64,000 nt of DNA from contig NC_134745.1 of NCBI RefSeq assembly GCF_050436995.1, forward strand, positions 10,106,001 to 10,170,000, in the 5' to 3' direction. Origin of the DNA: Anticarsia gemmatalis (lineage: Eukaryota; Arthropoda; Insecta; Lepidoptera; Erebidae). The notes beneath the pieces were generated by a model, which worked only from the letters and a program-made list of their open reading frames with translations, made no database searches and was not told where the DNA came from. Below are positions 43,685-55,163 of this stretch, in pieces (within the stretch, counting starts at the first letter, position 1; each line of letters begins with the position of its first letter). Made by a program: the position numbers and the translations under genes.

Positions 43685-45361
43685 TTCTGGAGAAGAAGAA
43701 TGCAGGCAGGGATGAAATCCTTTTGTAACTTTAGATTGATTTTCCTATTTTTACATGGAAATTAGGCGTATTATGAATGAATGTTGTTCACTATCTGCTA
43801 CATTTGTTTTTAAGTCCTACAGTACAGAATTCCGATAAAACATTCATAAGAAACCTCTTGATTAGTCATTCAATTCTGGTAAACCAGTTTATCATTTAGA
43901 GTTTTATTTATTTGTTTGCAAAAAGCAGTCTAAAAATACACCAGTCTTTGATTTAGAAAGGGACTAACATGGGGAACGCGCCGCTTAATTAGAGATCAAT
44001 CGATTACACTGATTAAGCGGCACAACAAGCCTTGTTTCAACTGTACGAATCGACTAATCACGTGAAAGTATTGATTTCAGCTGTTTTTGTTTCACATGAT
44101 ACGGCTTAACTATAGCTATCGGTTTTGTGTTATTGCAAGAGCAGATTTTGTTTAATATTATTGAAAGCCGATGCAGGTTTGTCTGACAAAAGATTGATTG
44201 ATAAATACGGCAAACTTTTGATCAGGTTTACTGGCTTTTGCTCTACGATTACTACTTCTCTTTGCACTGTGTTAATCTAGTTATTTAAAATGTTAAAAAC
44301 ATACTTTAGGTGAACGTTCAAATAATGTTGATTGCTAAAAAGCAAGATATCGGAAAAAACCTGCTTAATTGCATCATAGAAATTGAATTGAAAAATTAAA
44401 GTTAGTCAATAATCATACTTTAGTTTGATTGACCTTTAAACTAAAACATCAAAAATCGATCACAGATGCTCACACGCGTCACATATCAATCAAAATAAAA
44501 ATTCATAATGCCATCAGGCGGGGGTCAGTGGTATTATTAGTGGCAGTGATCTCGGGCAGCCGCCACAAAGCGGCACTCAATGCCCCTCGACGATAGATAG
44601 CCGTGTCAGATAGCCACTTTTTCAATCGATTTTCTAATAGAACAATGCTCACTTGAACTACGTTTTAGCTGCTATCTTTTACTTTTTCATACTTTATAAA
44701 TAACTGTTCGAAATTTCGTCCATGGGGATAGATTTCTTAATGTAAAAAGGTATCGTTCCAATTTTAGTATAATAATAGGTATGTACTCCCGAAACAAGTA
44801 CAATATGAAAAGGTAATAAGATAAGAAAGGCTAGACATTAATAAAAATGCAACCTGCGCCGAAAAGTTAGACATTTGAAGGTAAAATGCGTGTTCGCGTT
44901 AATTCCCGTATCCTATTATATATTAAACATGCAATGCGAGAGTTTAAAAGTTATTAATAAAAGTAATAACTATCTTATGCATTCATACGCCCAAAAAACT
45001 TTAGGATTTAAACAGATATTAGTGAGATTTTGTGAACATGTGAATTTTAGAAACATATTAGTTCCATAGATTAGCGCTTACTTTAGTAGTTCCTGGTTTG
45101 GATACAGAGTAATAAATAGAGTTAGTTTGCTAGGTATAATATTGATATTAGTATACTCGGTTCATGACTGGCACAGCCTAAATTGATTTATGAAAGGAAA
45201 TAGCAATTTCCTCTTCAGACATGGGACTGGCACACATGTTGAATTTTGTGTAAATTAAAACCGACTTGCACGCTTCTCTGTAACAAAACAAGGGTGATTT
45301 TAAACACAGCAAATTATTAAAAATAAATAATTTTAAATCTTTTTCCTACCTTATAATAACA

Positions 45362-45584
45362 CTAGCTGACCCACGCAACTTTGCTTGCGTCACATAAATA
45401 GGTCATAATTTTTCCCGTTTTTGTAACATTTTTCGTTGCTACTCCGCTCCTAATAGCCGTAGCGTGATGTTACATGGTCTAAAACCTTCCTCGATAAATG
45501 GTTTACTCAACACAGTAGTTCCCTAGTAGATTAGCGCGTTCAAACAAACAAACAAATTCATCAGCTGTATAATATTAGAATAGA
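45362..45584 (-). mobile_element. Non-autonomous Helitron
   Basis: The minus strand starts TCTATTCTAATATTATACAG and ends with the CGCAAGCAAAGTTGCG hairpin, TGGGTCAGCTAG and T. It is 223 bp with small internal deletions relative to the 252-bp copy. Confidence 0.83.
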
Positions 45585-46659
45585 TCTAAATCCAGTGAGA
45601 GTGGATATTTTTCTCTCTCAGTAATTGCTTTCTATCTTTGTTGCCTTACTTGTTCATTCTAGATTGTTCTAAGCCATAACTATTATCTTTATTGGTTGCA
45701 AATGTATATTTATAGCAGCAATTAATCTATTATGAGTGCTCTAAGATACATTAATTACACTTATTTATGAGATCTGAAACTGAAACTAATTTTCTAATTA
45801 AACGGCATGAGTAGTCGTGTTATTATTGACCTTGCAGAGTTCAGAAATGTTTTATTGCTGTATTGCAACTGATAATTTCTTTATATGTACCTACAGTAAC
45901 AAACTATGTATTAAGCATGAACCGTAAACTTAAGCTTTAGTTAAACTGTCTGTTTGTTGCGCTCTCCGCGGAATAATTTTTGAGTAACTAGGTATATAAT
46001 CCTATTTTATTTGTAAATAGTTTTTGTGGAAGCAAGAAATTGTGATTTTTTATTCTCTTTTTAGATAAATATTTACAAACCCTTGGAATAAGGTTAAAAT
46101 AAAAGTATATGAATTGTATTTTCACTCAAACGATGATAGCCGTTTCTATGGCTTGTAACCTACACATCAAATACTTCATGATTAAAATGAAAATAACCTC
46201 CTAAGTACAAATGAGCTATGAATAACTGGCGAGACCACGTGCCACAAATACACTTATCATTTCAAGTAATAATAATTTAATAGCTGATAACACAACACAA
46301 AACAACTGGAGGTTATCTCGGCTCTCATATTCCCACACTATCTGTTGGCTTTACACTATCACAGACTTGTTGGTACCTTTTTATTTTATTTTATACGCAG
46401 TTTTGTAAAATTACTTTAGCTGGGGGCTCACAATAGTATGCCAGATACAGTTTTGAAAGCTAGCTGGAGATAGAATATGATTTTTTTTAAGCTGACAGTC
46501 TAAGTTACGCAGTAAAAATCTAGCAATTGCGATGTGATTGTAGCCACATATGTACTCATGTGTTGTAGCTAAGTCTAAGTTAAGCTATGGTTTGATGTCT
46601 GAGAAATTTTCAAGACAAAACGAGCCTTTGCTTCCACAGTGCGATGTGTTAAACTACTA

Positions 46660-46713
46660 GCCCCCTATTCAATAGATAAACTGCCGCTAAATGTACTTCA
46701 AAACCGGGGAGCT
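46660..46713. mobile_element. Half-copy or deletion derivative of the foldback MITE
   Basis: CTATTCAATAGATAAACTGC then CGCTAAATG and AACCGGGGAGCTA is one arm of the element at 10700-10825. The ends TAGCCCC and GGGGAGCTA are themselves inverted, so it may be a minimal deletion form. It lies 23 bp from the GC-rich transposon. Confidence 0.6.
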
Positions 46714-46736
46714 ATAAATGTATGCAAAAAAACTTA

Positions 46737-47187
46737 GGCGATTAACACACTGCCCCGCATCATGCTGCATATTGCGTGTCGACGCACCTACGCGCGTTCC
46801 TGCGGGAGTGCAGATCTGCATCATCGTGCGGGTTTTTTGCGCACTCACGCGCGTAGGTGTGTTTTGTAGATTCACGCACGGCGGCTCTCATTTATTCGCC
46901 GTTCTCTGTGGTGGTCGTGCAGTACTGAGCATCACGATAGTCTTGATAAAAATCACGCGCGGCACTGCGGGATTCGGTGTGCCATACCTTGCGTCTCGCC
47001 CCGCACCTACGCGCGGGGGTGCATGTTTCTCCGCGTGTATGCGCGTGATCCGCATGAACGCGCGTGGATGCATTTTCTGTGTGTTAGACTGTGCGTGTTT
47101 TCCATACCAACGGAGATACTTACATGCAACGTTCGAACACGCATTGACGCGCTACGCTGCGTGGTGCGGGGCAGTGTGTTAAGCGCC
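46737..47187. mobile_element. GC-rich non-autonomous DNA transposon with TTA target duplications
   Basis: The terminal inverted repeats begin GGCGATTAACACACTGCCCC (left) and, inverted, GGCGCTTAACACACTGCCCC (right). They match at 26 of 29 positions. TTA flanks both ends (46734-46736 and 47188-47190). A 3-bp TTA/TAA duplication is typical of PIF/Harbinger elements, so that superfamily is inferred. The interior is markedly GC-rich and repeats CACCTACGCGCG in both orientations (46786, 46847, 47004). The 154-codon frame it carries resembles no transposase. Confidence 0.75.
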
Positions 47188-47689
47188 TTAGCTACTAGTG
47201 AATTTCGCAAGAATGTTTTTATGTTATTAAACTTATGACTCAATGCAAGTAAATATTATGAAAATAATAAAATTCGCTGGAACACTATCACCTTTGAGGC
47301 AAAAACAGTCAATATCAATAAGTAAATATACCGCAACAAGTGAAGCATGGAATGAAATCCCATTCGTATGAGTCTGCAAAGAGATGGATGTCACATCGCT
47401 CAGACAACCGTGATGCTGAGCGTGGGTGACGGGCTTGCATCTCGCTATTCAATTTGGGCAAAGTTCCAATACTAATATAAATCCTTATAAAGATATAGGA
47501 AAGTCAGCTTGTCAAATCATACTTTATATTCGATAAAATGTTTTTCAATCCCATTTGTAATAGTAGGGCATACTCTCTAAGTTACTTTAATAACTCGAAC
47601 CATTACGTCCGAATACATATTGAACAGTATTACGCACCGGTTGCTAGCCATTGCAGTTTAAATCGATGCCAAAAACGTGTTTTAGTAAT

Positions 47690-47800
47690 CCGTAAAGATT
47701 TTTTAACCCATGACTATCCCATTTCTGGACAGGATCTCCCCGAATGAGGAAGGGTAAGAATCAAGTCTTGAGCCTACCACACAAAGTGTGGGCCGTTATT
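47690..47800 (-). repeat. SINE 3' fragment, inverted
   Basis: AACCCATGACTATCCCATTT, CTGGACAGGATCTCCCCGAA, GAATGAGGAAGGGTAAG and CTTGAGCCTACCAC are a diverged inverse of the 3' part of the 31200-31492 repeat. Confidence 0.55.
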
Positions 47801-49109
47801 TTTTGATAATGCAATAGAAATCGATACATTTACTTAAATTAAACTGTGGAATAAGCTAATAATATAAATATATACCCATAACTGATATTGTATTTATAGA
47901 ATTGAGATTGCGAATAAATTTTACTGCCATTTACTTAGTAAATAATATTCACGTTACGCAAGTCAATTTAAGTTAAAACCGTAAGCTTAAAAGTTAAGTT
48001 AATTTGCGTGTCAACTAAAATTGAAGCCAGAAGTAAAGTTAACTTTAATTTTGTCACGTCTAAGATTACGAGTAAAACCGGTAAGAATAATCCACTATTT
48101 TTGTAAGACTGAAAAGATAAATATAAAAAAAAAACATATGTAAAAAAAATTTACACACCAGCAGCTACTGGCTGGTTCAAAATCCTTGTTATAGGCAATG
48201 ATGATGATTAAAAAAAAGCCAAATTAGAATTAAAAATATATTTTTATACGCGAAACTGGTGTTCTTTGTTTTTAAATGCTATTAATTTCACGATACACTG
48301 GTTCGTTTCGTTACAAAGGCTAATTTTTTTACAAAGGTTTTTTTTTGCAATTATTGTCATGTCATTTTTAATTGCACTGCTTTTTCTAAGTGCTTCGGAA
48401 ATGGCAATAACCTCACTCACCTTTGCGCAGCAGCTGCGGAAATAAAAAAATATATGTATTTTTAGAGCATTAAATGTTTTTATTACTGCAATAGAAGGTT
48501 AAACATAACCACATTGCTTAGTTGTGTGGATCTCAGGCTTATGAGGCGTACACAACATAGAGCATAAAACCATTTTATAGGATACCTAATGCAACAACTC
48601 ATCCTTCAACAGGCCACAAAAAGTGACTACGATTATATTAAAATTAAGGGTTTTATTGGCCATTTTCCTTTTATATAAAAAAAAATACGTTCGCTCGACG
48701 TTTCGGCGCATGTTACCCTCACAGAGTACTTTAACTTTTAAGTTAAAGTAACTTGAAAGGTCATGGTCGCAGGCTGACAACGGTCTCTTTATTTCAATTT
48801 AAACAAGTAACAACTAGTAATTAAAAAAAGAAGACGACTTACATAATGATAAACAATATTGCATGTTACAAAGCCTAATACAATAGTACTCGAGAACAAT
48901 GGGTTGATTAAATATAATTGGACAAGTGGCTTTTAGGCCAAGGATTCATACTTTCAGTATGTCCTCATTAGATATTCTATAATAGATATTAAGCCTTCTC
49001 TCATAGCTGTACAGTAACGTTCTCGAGGATGGGTCTTTATGAAGACCACAGAATCACGGTTAACAGTATCCTATGCTCCGTAATCATACAGCGTTTTACT
49101 TCATCAAGA
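47801..49109. other. Intergenic with an LINE/SINE-like remnant
   Basis: At 48681-48780 there is a GC-richer segment (CGTTCGCTCGACGTTTCGGC) preceded by A8, with a 10-bp-arm palindrome at 48728-48749. I recognise the CGTTTCGGCGC block from lepidopteran retroposons but cannot place it. The rest holds nothing recognised. Confidence 0.4.
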
Positions 49110-49207
49110 TAACAGTCGAAAAGCCACGTCAAAGGCCTTCGGGCGGCTTGAACAACTTTGACACTAGATTGACCACTAATCATACGATAAGAAGAAGAAG
49201 AAGACTT
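49110..49207 (+). repeat. Retroposon 3' end with AAG-repeat tail
   Basis: AAGCCACGTCAAAGGCCTTC, GGGCGGCTTGAACAACTTTG, ACACTAGATTGACCACTAAT and a tail ATAAGAAGAAGAAGAAGA. The same end, more diverged, is at 51510-51590. A simple-repeat tail is typical of non-LTR retroposons. The 113-codon frame crossing it is not a gene. Confidence 0.65.
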
Positions 49208-50504
49208 AATCAAGCAGTGTCTCTATTCAGAGAGATCTACAAATTACGTACCTGCGATCCAGAAAATGATTTTTTCTTGTTTTTGACTAAAAATACGCCT
49301 ATTTCCGTATACGAGTACACAGCAAGAACTAAAGATTGCTTGCTCCAGCTATTGCTCTCCTCTCTTTTCAATTATTATTATACAACCCAAGCTCATTGTA
49401 TCGAAATGCACTAAAACAAAAACAGGGAGAAGGTAGTAATGCTCAAGACTAAACGGCCATACATTTTATGGTTAAAAGGTCGTTCTGGAAACGTTCTGGA
49501 ACTTTGAAAAGATTTTAATCTACGGTCCCATATAGGGGAAAGCCAATCACTGGACGTATAATAGCTAGCTGCTCTATTGTCTAGATCTAGAGTGTTCTTC
49601 AATGGATTTAGGGTTTCCTTTCAGAAGCGTGGTCGGTTTTCCGTTAGCCGATGGGAACATATTTGTGAAGGATTGAACAGCAGAGGCCAGACGATGATTG
49701 TTTTGAACGAAGCTGTACGAAACTTGATCGCTAACATTAATTGGTGCCAATTGGACTAAGGGGGAATGATGATAGCTTTATTAGAGCTTTCAGTGTCTTA
49801 ATTTAGAAAGATGTGTATATATTCTATGAAACGAAGAATAAGAAATGTTTATTTTTGAACCCATTGATTAGGAAGCTCGTTCAATTATTGATCTTAAACA
49901 TAGGTCAAGTCTATAATACCTACCCTGTAATGAAGACAAAAATCATACGTTTAATATTTTCATCTGAATACTTCTATGTAACAAATAAAAGTTTCGATTC
50001 GACACAGAAAAATACGTGTTTTATCACATAAGAGATCAAGTTTTGCTATTATTTTTTATATTCGAGAATTCTAACAAAACAGTAGCATATAAAATAAACT
50101 AGTACATAACAAACGATACAATCAGAGAGAACAATTGTTGGTAACGATGTTGAAGCCGTTGGAGGTGATTTCGCAAACATTGCACACATAAATGAGCTTT
50201 AGGTCAAACTTATAACATAGTTTACAAGTTAACGAGAAACAATGACCTGGCGGTAGGTGGCACTGCGTGGAATCGACTGCCTTTTGTACTGGACCTGGAG
50301 GGAAGTGAAAAGGTATTTGTTGATTAGAAGACCGCTATTAGAAAGTTCCCAATGCTGTCAAACGCTGGTTAGTTCAGTTTAATGCAAAAGTGTAATAATA
50401 AATAATCATATTTTAATGCCTTTGTATAGAATAACGAAGAAATGTGTTTCCCGTGGTCGATCGAAGGATCTAAATAAAACTATGAAAACGATACATATTG
50501 TTGA

Positions 50505-50748
50505 CTAGCTGACCCGCGCAACTTCGCTTGCATCACTTAAGATAATCATAATTTTCCCCGTTTTTATAACATTTTTCACTGTTTTTCTGCTCCTATTGGT
50601 CGTAGCGTGATGATATATAGCCTATATCCTCGATAAATGGGCTATCTAACACTGAAATAATTTTTCAAATCGGACCAGTAGTTCCCGAGATTAGCGCGTT
50701 CAAACAAACAAACAAACAAACTCTTCAGCTTTATAATATTAGTATAGA
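50505..50748 (-). mobile_element. Non-autonomous Helitron
   Basis: The minus strand starts TCTATACTAATATTATAAAG and ends with hairpin CAAGCGAAGTTG, GCGGGTCAGCTAG and T. It is 244 bp. Its 5' half is nearly identical to the copy at 32465. Confidence 0.85.
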
Positions 50749-51264
50749 TAGTACAGATTTACTTCTTTTAAAGTAAATTGCTCCCAGCGTAAGACGAATT
50801 GTTTCGCAAAAGGCCTAATAAATTTAAATGACATATTTACACCATTTGAAAATCATTTTAATCAATCATAATAAAGGCAAATTAATAAAAATGACATAAT
50901 AAGGATAAAAAATAGAGCATAAAACTAAAGTTATTGCGAATTTGTCGTGTGATTTACAGCCTCTATAAAATCAACATTTAGTAAATTGGCATTATTAGGT
51001 ATTACAAACTTATTTATCTAAAGAAGTAGGTATGAGATAGTGCCGAATGTTATCAGGGTCATATAGAGGTCAAGTTCCAGTTAATAGTAATTGTAGAGAT
51101 ATAAAATAAAAAACAAAACAAACTGAACATAATACTGGTATTATGCTGATTATTTTTACTACATTTTAGGAATCCATTCATTATATCGCCGATAACTAAT
51201 AAATATCTAGACAAACAAATAATTATTGCTGATTGACTTATAATATGTAAAATGTTGGAGGCGC

Positions 51265-51590
51265 TCATAGCCAGTTGTGGTAACCACCGGTCGGTAAACA
51301 GTCTATGGGTTCACTAGCAACCCTTGGCGCCGTCATTCCATAGATGGGTTGCCGCTAAGTGGTATTTGAACTAAACGTCTCCGTGCTTCGGAGGGCACGC
51401 TAAAATTTGTCCTGGTTCTTTTTTATTTTTTCTTTAATAGTGACTCTTTGTGTTTTCGGCAATCTCAAAGTTGCCAGACGAATCGGACCTGATTGTTGTA
51501 AATTAAGATGAAGTCGTTAAGCCATGTCAAAGGCCTTTCAGGCAACTTTATACAACAAGACTAGGTTGAACCTTACCAGATGATGAAATA
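51265..51590 (+). repeat. Retroposon copy (same 3' end as 49110-49207)
   Basis: CCATAGATGGGTTGCCGCTA, AACGTCTCCGTGCTTCGGAG and GGCACG, later AAGCCATGTCAAAGGCCTTT and CAGGCAACTTTATACAACAA, ending in an A-rich tail. It lies just downstream of the DRC5 gene's 3' end. Confidence 0.6.
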
Positions 51591-51618
51591 AAATAAAAAA
51601 ACAACAATCCAACTGAAG

Positions 51619-51690
51619 TTTATTATGAAACGAATCAGGCTGCCGTGAATTGAAAATTGATGTATGGACGTCACAGTTACATTGTTTATT
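51619..51690 (-). promoter_or_regulatory. Candidate poly(A) signals of the DRC5 gene
   Basis: On the minus strand AATAAA occurs at 51690-51685, 130 nt beyond the stop codon, and again at 51624-51619. The nearer one is the better candidate. Confidence 0.5.
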
Positions 51691-51819
51691 TTGACTTCAT
51701 AAGTCCTTCATGACAGCTATTACTCATACAATCACACGCAGCAGCATATATTATACAACACAAATTATAAAATACATAAGTAAAAAAACTAAACTAAAAA
51801 TATAATATTTACAAAACGT

Positions 51820-52016
51820 CTAGACTTCGGGCTTCCTTTCTGGATATCTTCCTTTGATATAATCTGGGTTATTAGGATTATACTCCCAGATGAGGTATTC
51901 TGGTTCGTTGAGGTACAGAGGAGGTATCTCATCGCTCGGCTCCATCTCTTGGCCTATCAAGTTCTTGTTGCGCAGTAAAAGCTCATCCACTTTCGCTCTA
52001 GCCGCATCTGAGATAT
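51820..52016 (-). CDS. DRC5 exon 6 and stop
   Basis: The acceptor ttgtttag starts at 52016. It reads NISDAARAKVDELLLRNKNL, the last repeat helix, then a tail PSDEIPPLYLNEPEYLIWEY to RKPEV and TAG at 51822-51820. Confidence 0.88.
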
Positions 52017-54386
52017 CTAAACAAATATAAAGATGTGTTAGGAAATGTTCTACTCTTTTTGATGAGTGCTGCTTTATTTAAGCGGTTTTGATACAACTGC
52101 CACCTCTTGCTTTGTTGTAACGGTTTTGATAGAGTTTGAATTTACAATGCAGTCAATAGTTTATGTTGTCTGCAAGCAAACTTGGTGATTGGTGGTGAAT
52201 TAGGCATAGGAGTTAGTTGTTGAATTTAGTGGCTAGGAATAAAATGGTGACATGGAAACTTGTTAGAATGTTTTCAACCTGGTGCTAATAAGTTCGTATG
52301 ACCACACTCTAAAAAAATCTTGAGAAAATATCCATTCGTAGCTATATAGTAAAAATAATGGTAGTTACGTACTAGTCCTCCGTAAATCAATAGTTTGCAC
52401 CTTCCTATTCTGTTCAAGTGCACGAATGAGGGTCTCCTCGGCTTCCCCTGACAGATCGTTAGCAGCCATATCTAATCTCGTCAAACCTCGGTTCAAGCTT
52501 AGGATCCCCGCCATCTAAACAAGCAATAAAAAGTCAGGTGCCGCACTCATAAAATCCGAAATTTCTTTACGCGTCGATACTGTATCAATTATGCAGCTAC
52601 TTTTAATACGCATAATAAAATAAAAACGATAGCATTCATATCGTTGCCTTTATCTGCCGTAACAACGATAACTCGATATCAAAGGCATACTGTTATTAAA
52701 TAGTAATAAAGAAAAGATAAGCGTACCTTCTCCGCGGATGCTCCGCTGAAACCGCAGGAATTAACGATCAAAGTTTGTGGCTTCTCCTTGCATCTGACGA
52801 AGGCAGCCGCGAACATAGTTGCACACTCTAAAGACATCGGATTTAAACTGAAATCTGTAACATTTATTTGATGGATAATTTATTGTTTCAACATTATATT
52901 CTCGTACGACGTAAGTGTCGTAAGTAATAGTAAGTATCAGGGGATAACATACCCAATAGTTCGATAGGCGCAGCTGGTTTCATTTGTAAAGCGTATGCAA
53001 TGCCCTGTATTCCTACTTCTTTGAACCTATTATTTGCTATCCTCACAACTTTGACATTGTTATGAATAGAAATAAAACCACCAAGAGCCTTCATTCCATA
53101 ATTGCCAATCTTGCAATGATTAAAATCTAACTCTTCAATGCACTCTTTCTTCACAAGATTTTGCAGAATAAGCTTGACTTTAGAGCAATCCAGGTTGCTT
53201 CTATTGATGCGAAATACTCTCAAATGAGCCAAATGTTCTAGCCCTTTGCAAAGCGACTCGCAATCAGCCATAGTGAATTCGAAATATCGAGTCAAGTACT
53301 TATCCGCTAAGTTGTTTACGCCAAATACCAGTGATATTTCTTGAAGGTTGTACAATCTGGTCAGCACTGGTTCTAAGGGTAAGTGGTCGTAAAGTTTCGG
53401 GACACTAAATTCGCAAGTGTCTTGTACGATGTCTGGTGTGGGTACAGGCGGTGTAGGCTGCCGTACCATTTGCATTTGATTGAGACCCAATTCATAAATA
53501 TACGGGCTCACCTTTACAGATAAAAGAAATTTACATATATCAACGTTATTTTTTTTAAGTCTTACAAAAAATATACACGAAGTCAGAAATATTTAAGCAA
53601 GAAAGCTATAGGGGAGGTTTTTGTCCAGCAGTGGAACGATATAGGCTCACAATGATAGAGATAATGATGATCATATTTTATATTTACCAAGACAGCCAGT
53701 TCCACGGCTTGGTCTTCTCTAAAAACATCAGGATTACAAAACTCCAAGTAATCCTGGAGCGTCGCTGATAGAAACTTGCCTTTCCAATAGCTTACTCCCA
53801 TCTCTTTCCTAGATGGGAACTTTGTGTAGAAAGACCTCTTCCAATATTGTTCATCCTACAAAATGAGATTGCAACTACTTACTTTAGAGTTACAAATTAC
53901 TTTTTGGAACTAAAATTATATTTTTTTATTCTTCTCCAATATTCTTCATAGCTTAATAGTAACACGAAGAAGTAGGTTCAATAGATACTTAGACAAATAT
54001 AAATTAAATGAACTTTCTTTAGATGACCAGACAAAAGTTTTAAAATGTAATGATAAAGCAACCTATTTCTAGCTTTTTTTTTGCTTTGTTCCAGAACCCA
54101 CCTTAATATAAGGAACACTGTACTTCAGAGGAATATCAGCTGGGAACAGATCCATGAGCATATCTATGTCTTTCTGAAGGACAAGCTTGAGGGGGTTCAA
54201 CCTATGGAATATCCTCGATAAAGCCAAGGCAGCGAAGTACGTGAGAGGCGCTGGTGTCACATCATCATCCCATTCGAAGTCCTCGGCTAGTATCTTCCGA
54301 GTAGCCTCCCCAGTCGACGTCTTCATCACAGTAGACGTGGCATAAGCCTCCCGCGCATTCAAACTCACTAAGTATGGTATCTTCAT
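51820..54386 (-). CDS. Dynein regulatory complex subunit 5 (TCTE1-like), complete, 6 exons, 492 residues
   Basis: TCTE1/DRC5 is a leucine-rich-repeat subunit of the nexin-dynein regulatory complex, which links axonemal doublet microtubules and tunes dynein in cilia and sperm flagella. Exons on the minus strand are 54386-54102, 53855-53688, 53511-52953, 52854-52727, 52514-52373 and 52016-51820; they sum to 1,479 nt with all phases matching and GT-AG introns. Residues 96 onwards (DEQYWKRSF...YWKGKFLSATLQDYLE) match the family's conserved N-terminal block. From about 245 to 465 come ribonuclease-inhibitor-type repeats (IEELDFNHCKIGNYGMKAL, LTRLDMAANDLSGEA). The length is close to vertebrate TCTE1 (about 500). 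The start ATG has A at -3. The C-terminal tail is acidic and Pro/Tyr-rich. Confidence 0.9.
52373..52514 (-). CDS. DRC5 exon 5
   Basis: The acceptor ttgtttag starts at 52514. It reads MAGILSLNRGLTRLDMAAND and on to KVQTIDLRRT, a clear repeat pair. The donor ACTA|gtacgt leaves one base in phase. Confidence 0.88.
52727..52854 (-). CDS. DRC5 exon 4
   Basis: The acceptor atgttacag starts the exon at 52854. G|AT gives Asp, so IELL|DFSLNPMSLECA forms a leucine-rich repeat across the junction. It continues to SGASAEK, donor gtacgc. Confidence 0.88.
52953..53511 (-). CDS. DRC5 exon 3
   Basis: The acceptor atctgtaaag precedes GTGAGCCCG. This is the largest exon, encoding residues 152-337. It holds the spacer with a Pro-rich segment (RQPTPPVPTPD), the LQEISLVFGVNNL repeat-like unit and the first full leucine-rich repeats. 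The donor TTGG|gtatgt leaves one codon base. Confidence 0.92.
53688..53855 (-). CDS. DRC5 exon 2
   Basis: The acceptor ttttgtag precedes GATGAACAATATTGGAAG at 53855. Residues 96-151 include DEQYWKR and the WKGKFLSATLQDYLEFC block typical of the family. The donor TTG|gtaaat is at 53687. Confidence 0.9.
54102..54386 (-). CDS. DRC5 exon 1
   Basis: It encodes residues 1-95, MKIPYLVSLNAREAYA to LKYSVPYIK. The donor is AAG|gtgggt at 54101. The open frame continues 11 codons into the intron. An earlier in-frame start is not visible. Confidence 0.88.
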
Positions 54387-55018
54387 TGTGATATATTTTT
54401 ATAAAATTAATATTATATTATACTCAAGTATTGATATAACTGCAATGATTTGATTACTAAAGTTTGACGTCCAAGTTTGATGGTTTTAATTTTTAGTGTT
54501 TATTCATTTTTTTTTATTTTAAGATTGAGGTTATCTATATTTTTGTAAAAAGTTTCTTAACATTATCATTAATGTCGTTAAACTGTATCTGCAGACTAGT
54601 GCCAACGAGTAGGGAATTGTTGCTATAATTTTTTTGATACTTCATATTATCATATTAAACGTTTAGTCTAACTAGGTATATACAAAAACATAAATAATTG
54701 ATACAAACATTGAATATAGCGATGACGCACAAGTAATTTGTGCTGCACGAACAGTAATTTACTCGATTATATTTATTGAACAAAGTTCACCATAACACAA
54801 CAAATATAGAGTCGGGTGTTTCCGGCGACGTTCGTGAACGATCGGACCAAAACAAAGTTGGGCGTTGCGCCGGCTCCGCGTTCTCTGTTTAGTTTGTTAC
54901 CGTGTCATATCATATTGTATTATCGGTCTGCGCGCGCGCTACAACATTTAACACATTATCACTAAAACTAGTATTTTAATATTAAATATTCTCTCTTCGT
55001 TTAAAATCGAATTTAAAC
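54387..55018. promoter_or_regulatory. Divergent promoter region between DRC5 (-) and an unnamed gene (+)
   Basis: The two start codons lie 632 bp apart and point away from each other, so both promoters and 5' UTRs must fit here unless upstream non-coding exons exist. CpG-rich sequence is confined to 54820-54950 (e.g. TTGCGCCGGCTCCGCG and TGCGCGCGCGC), next to the plus-strand gene. The side near DRC5 is very AT-rich. No TATA box stands out. Confidence 0.55.
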
Positions 55019-55163
55019 ATGGATTCAGCTAACAAAGACTCGTCTAAAACTCGAAATACATCTCAGGGCTCTATCTACAATCCGTGGAGTTTGTTTACAA
55101 CAAGAAATCGTACCGAAAGTGAAACCAGTGTGAGTTCTACAAGTTCTCAAAACAGTCAGCAAG
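55019..55163 (+). CDS. Unrecognised gene, first coding exon
   Basis: 145 nt, ATG with A at -3 and G at +4. It encodes a polar leader ending SVSSTSSQNSQQ and leaves one base of a Gly codon before gtaaga. Confidence 0.65.

Larger units (their letters stand above)
40206..45361. other. Intergenic, few repeats
   Basis: Apart from the inverted repeat at 41988-42030 and the MITE at 43549-43684, I see only AT-rich sequence. The 104-codon frame at 41107-41421 (+) has no recognisable domain, signal peptide or coding-like base composition. Confidence 0.5.

Noticed and set aside
46718..47182. 154-codon plus-strand open frame, with long frames on the minus strand too
   Set aside because: It lies inside the GC-rich transposon, starts in its flank and ends in its inverted repeat. 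The frame follows from base composition and resembles no transposase.
49073..49414. 113-codon plus-strand frame
   Set aside because: It crosses a retroposon 3' end and its AAG-repeat tail (the RRRRR stretch), so it is not a gene.
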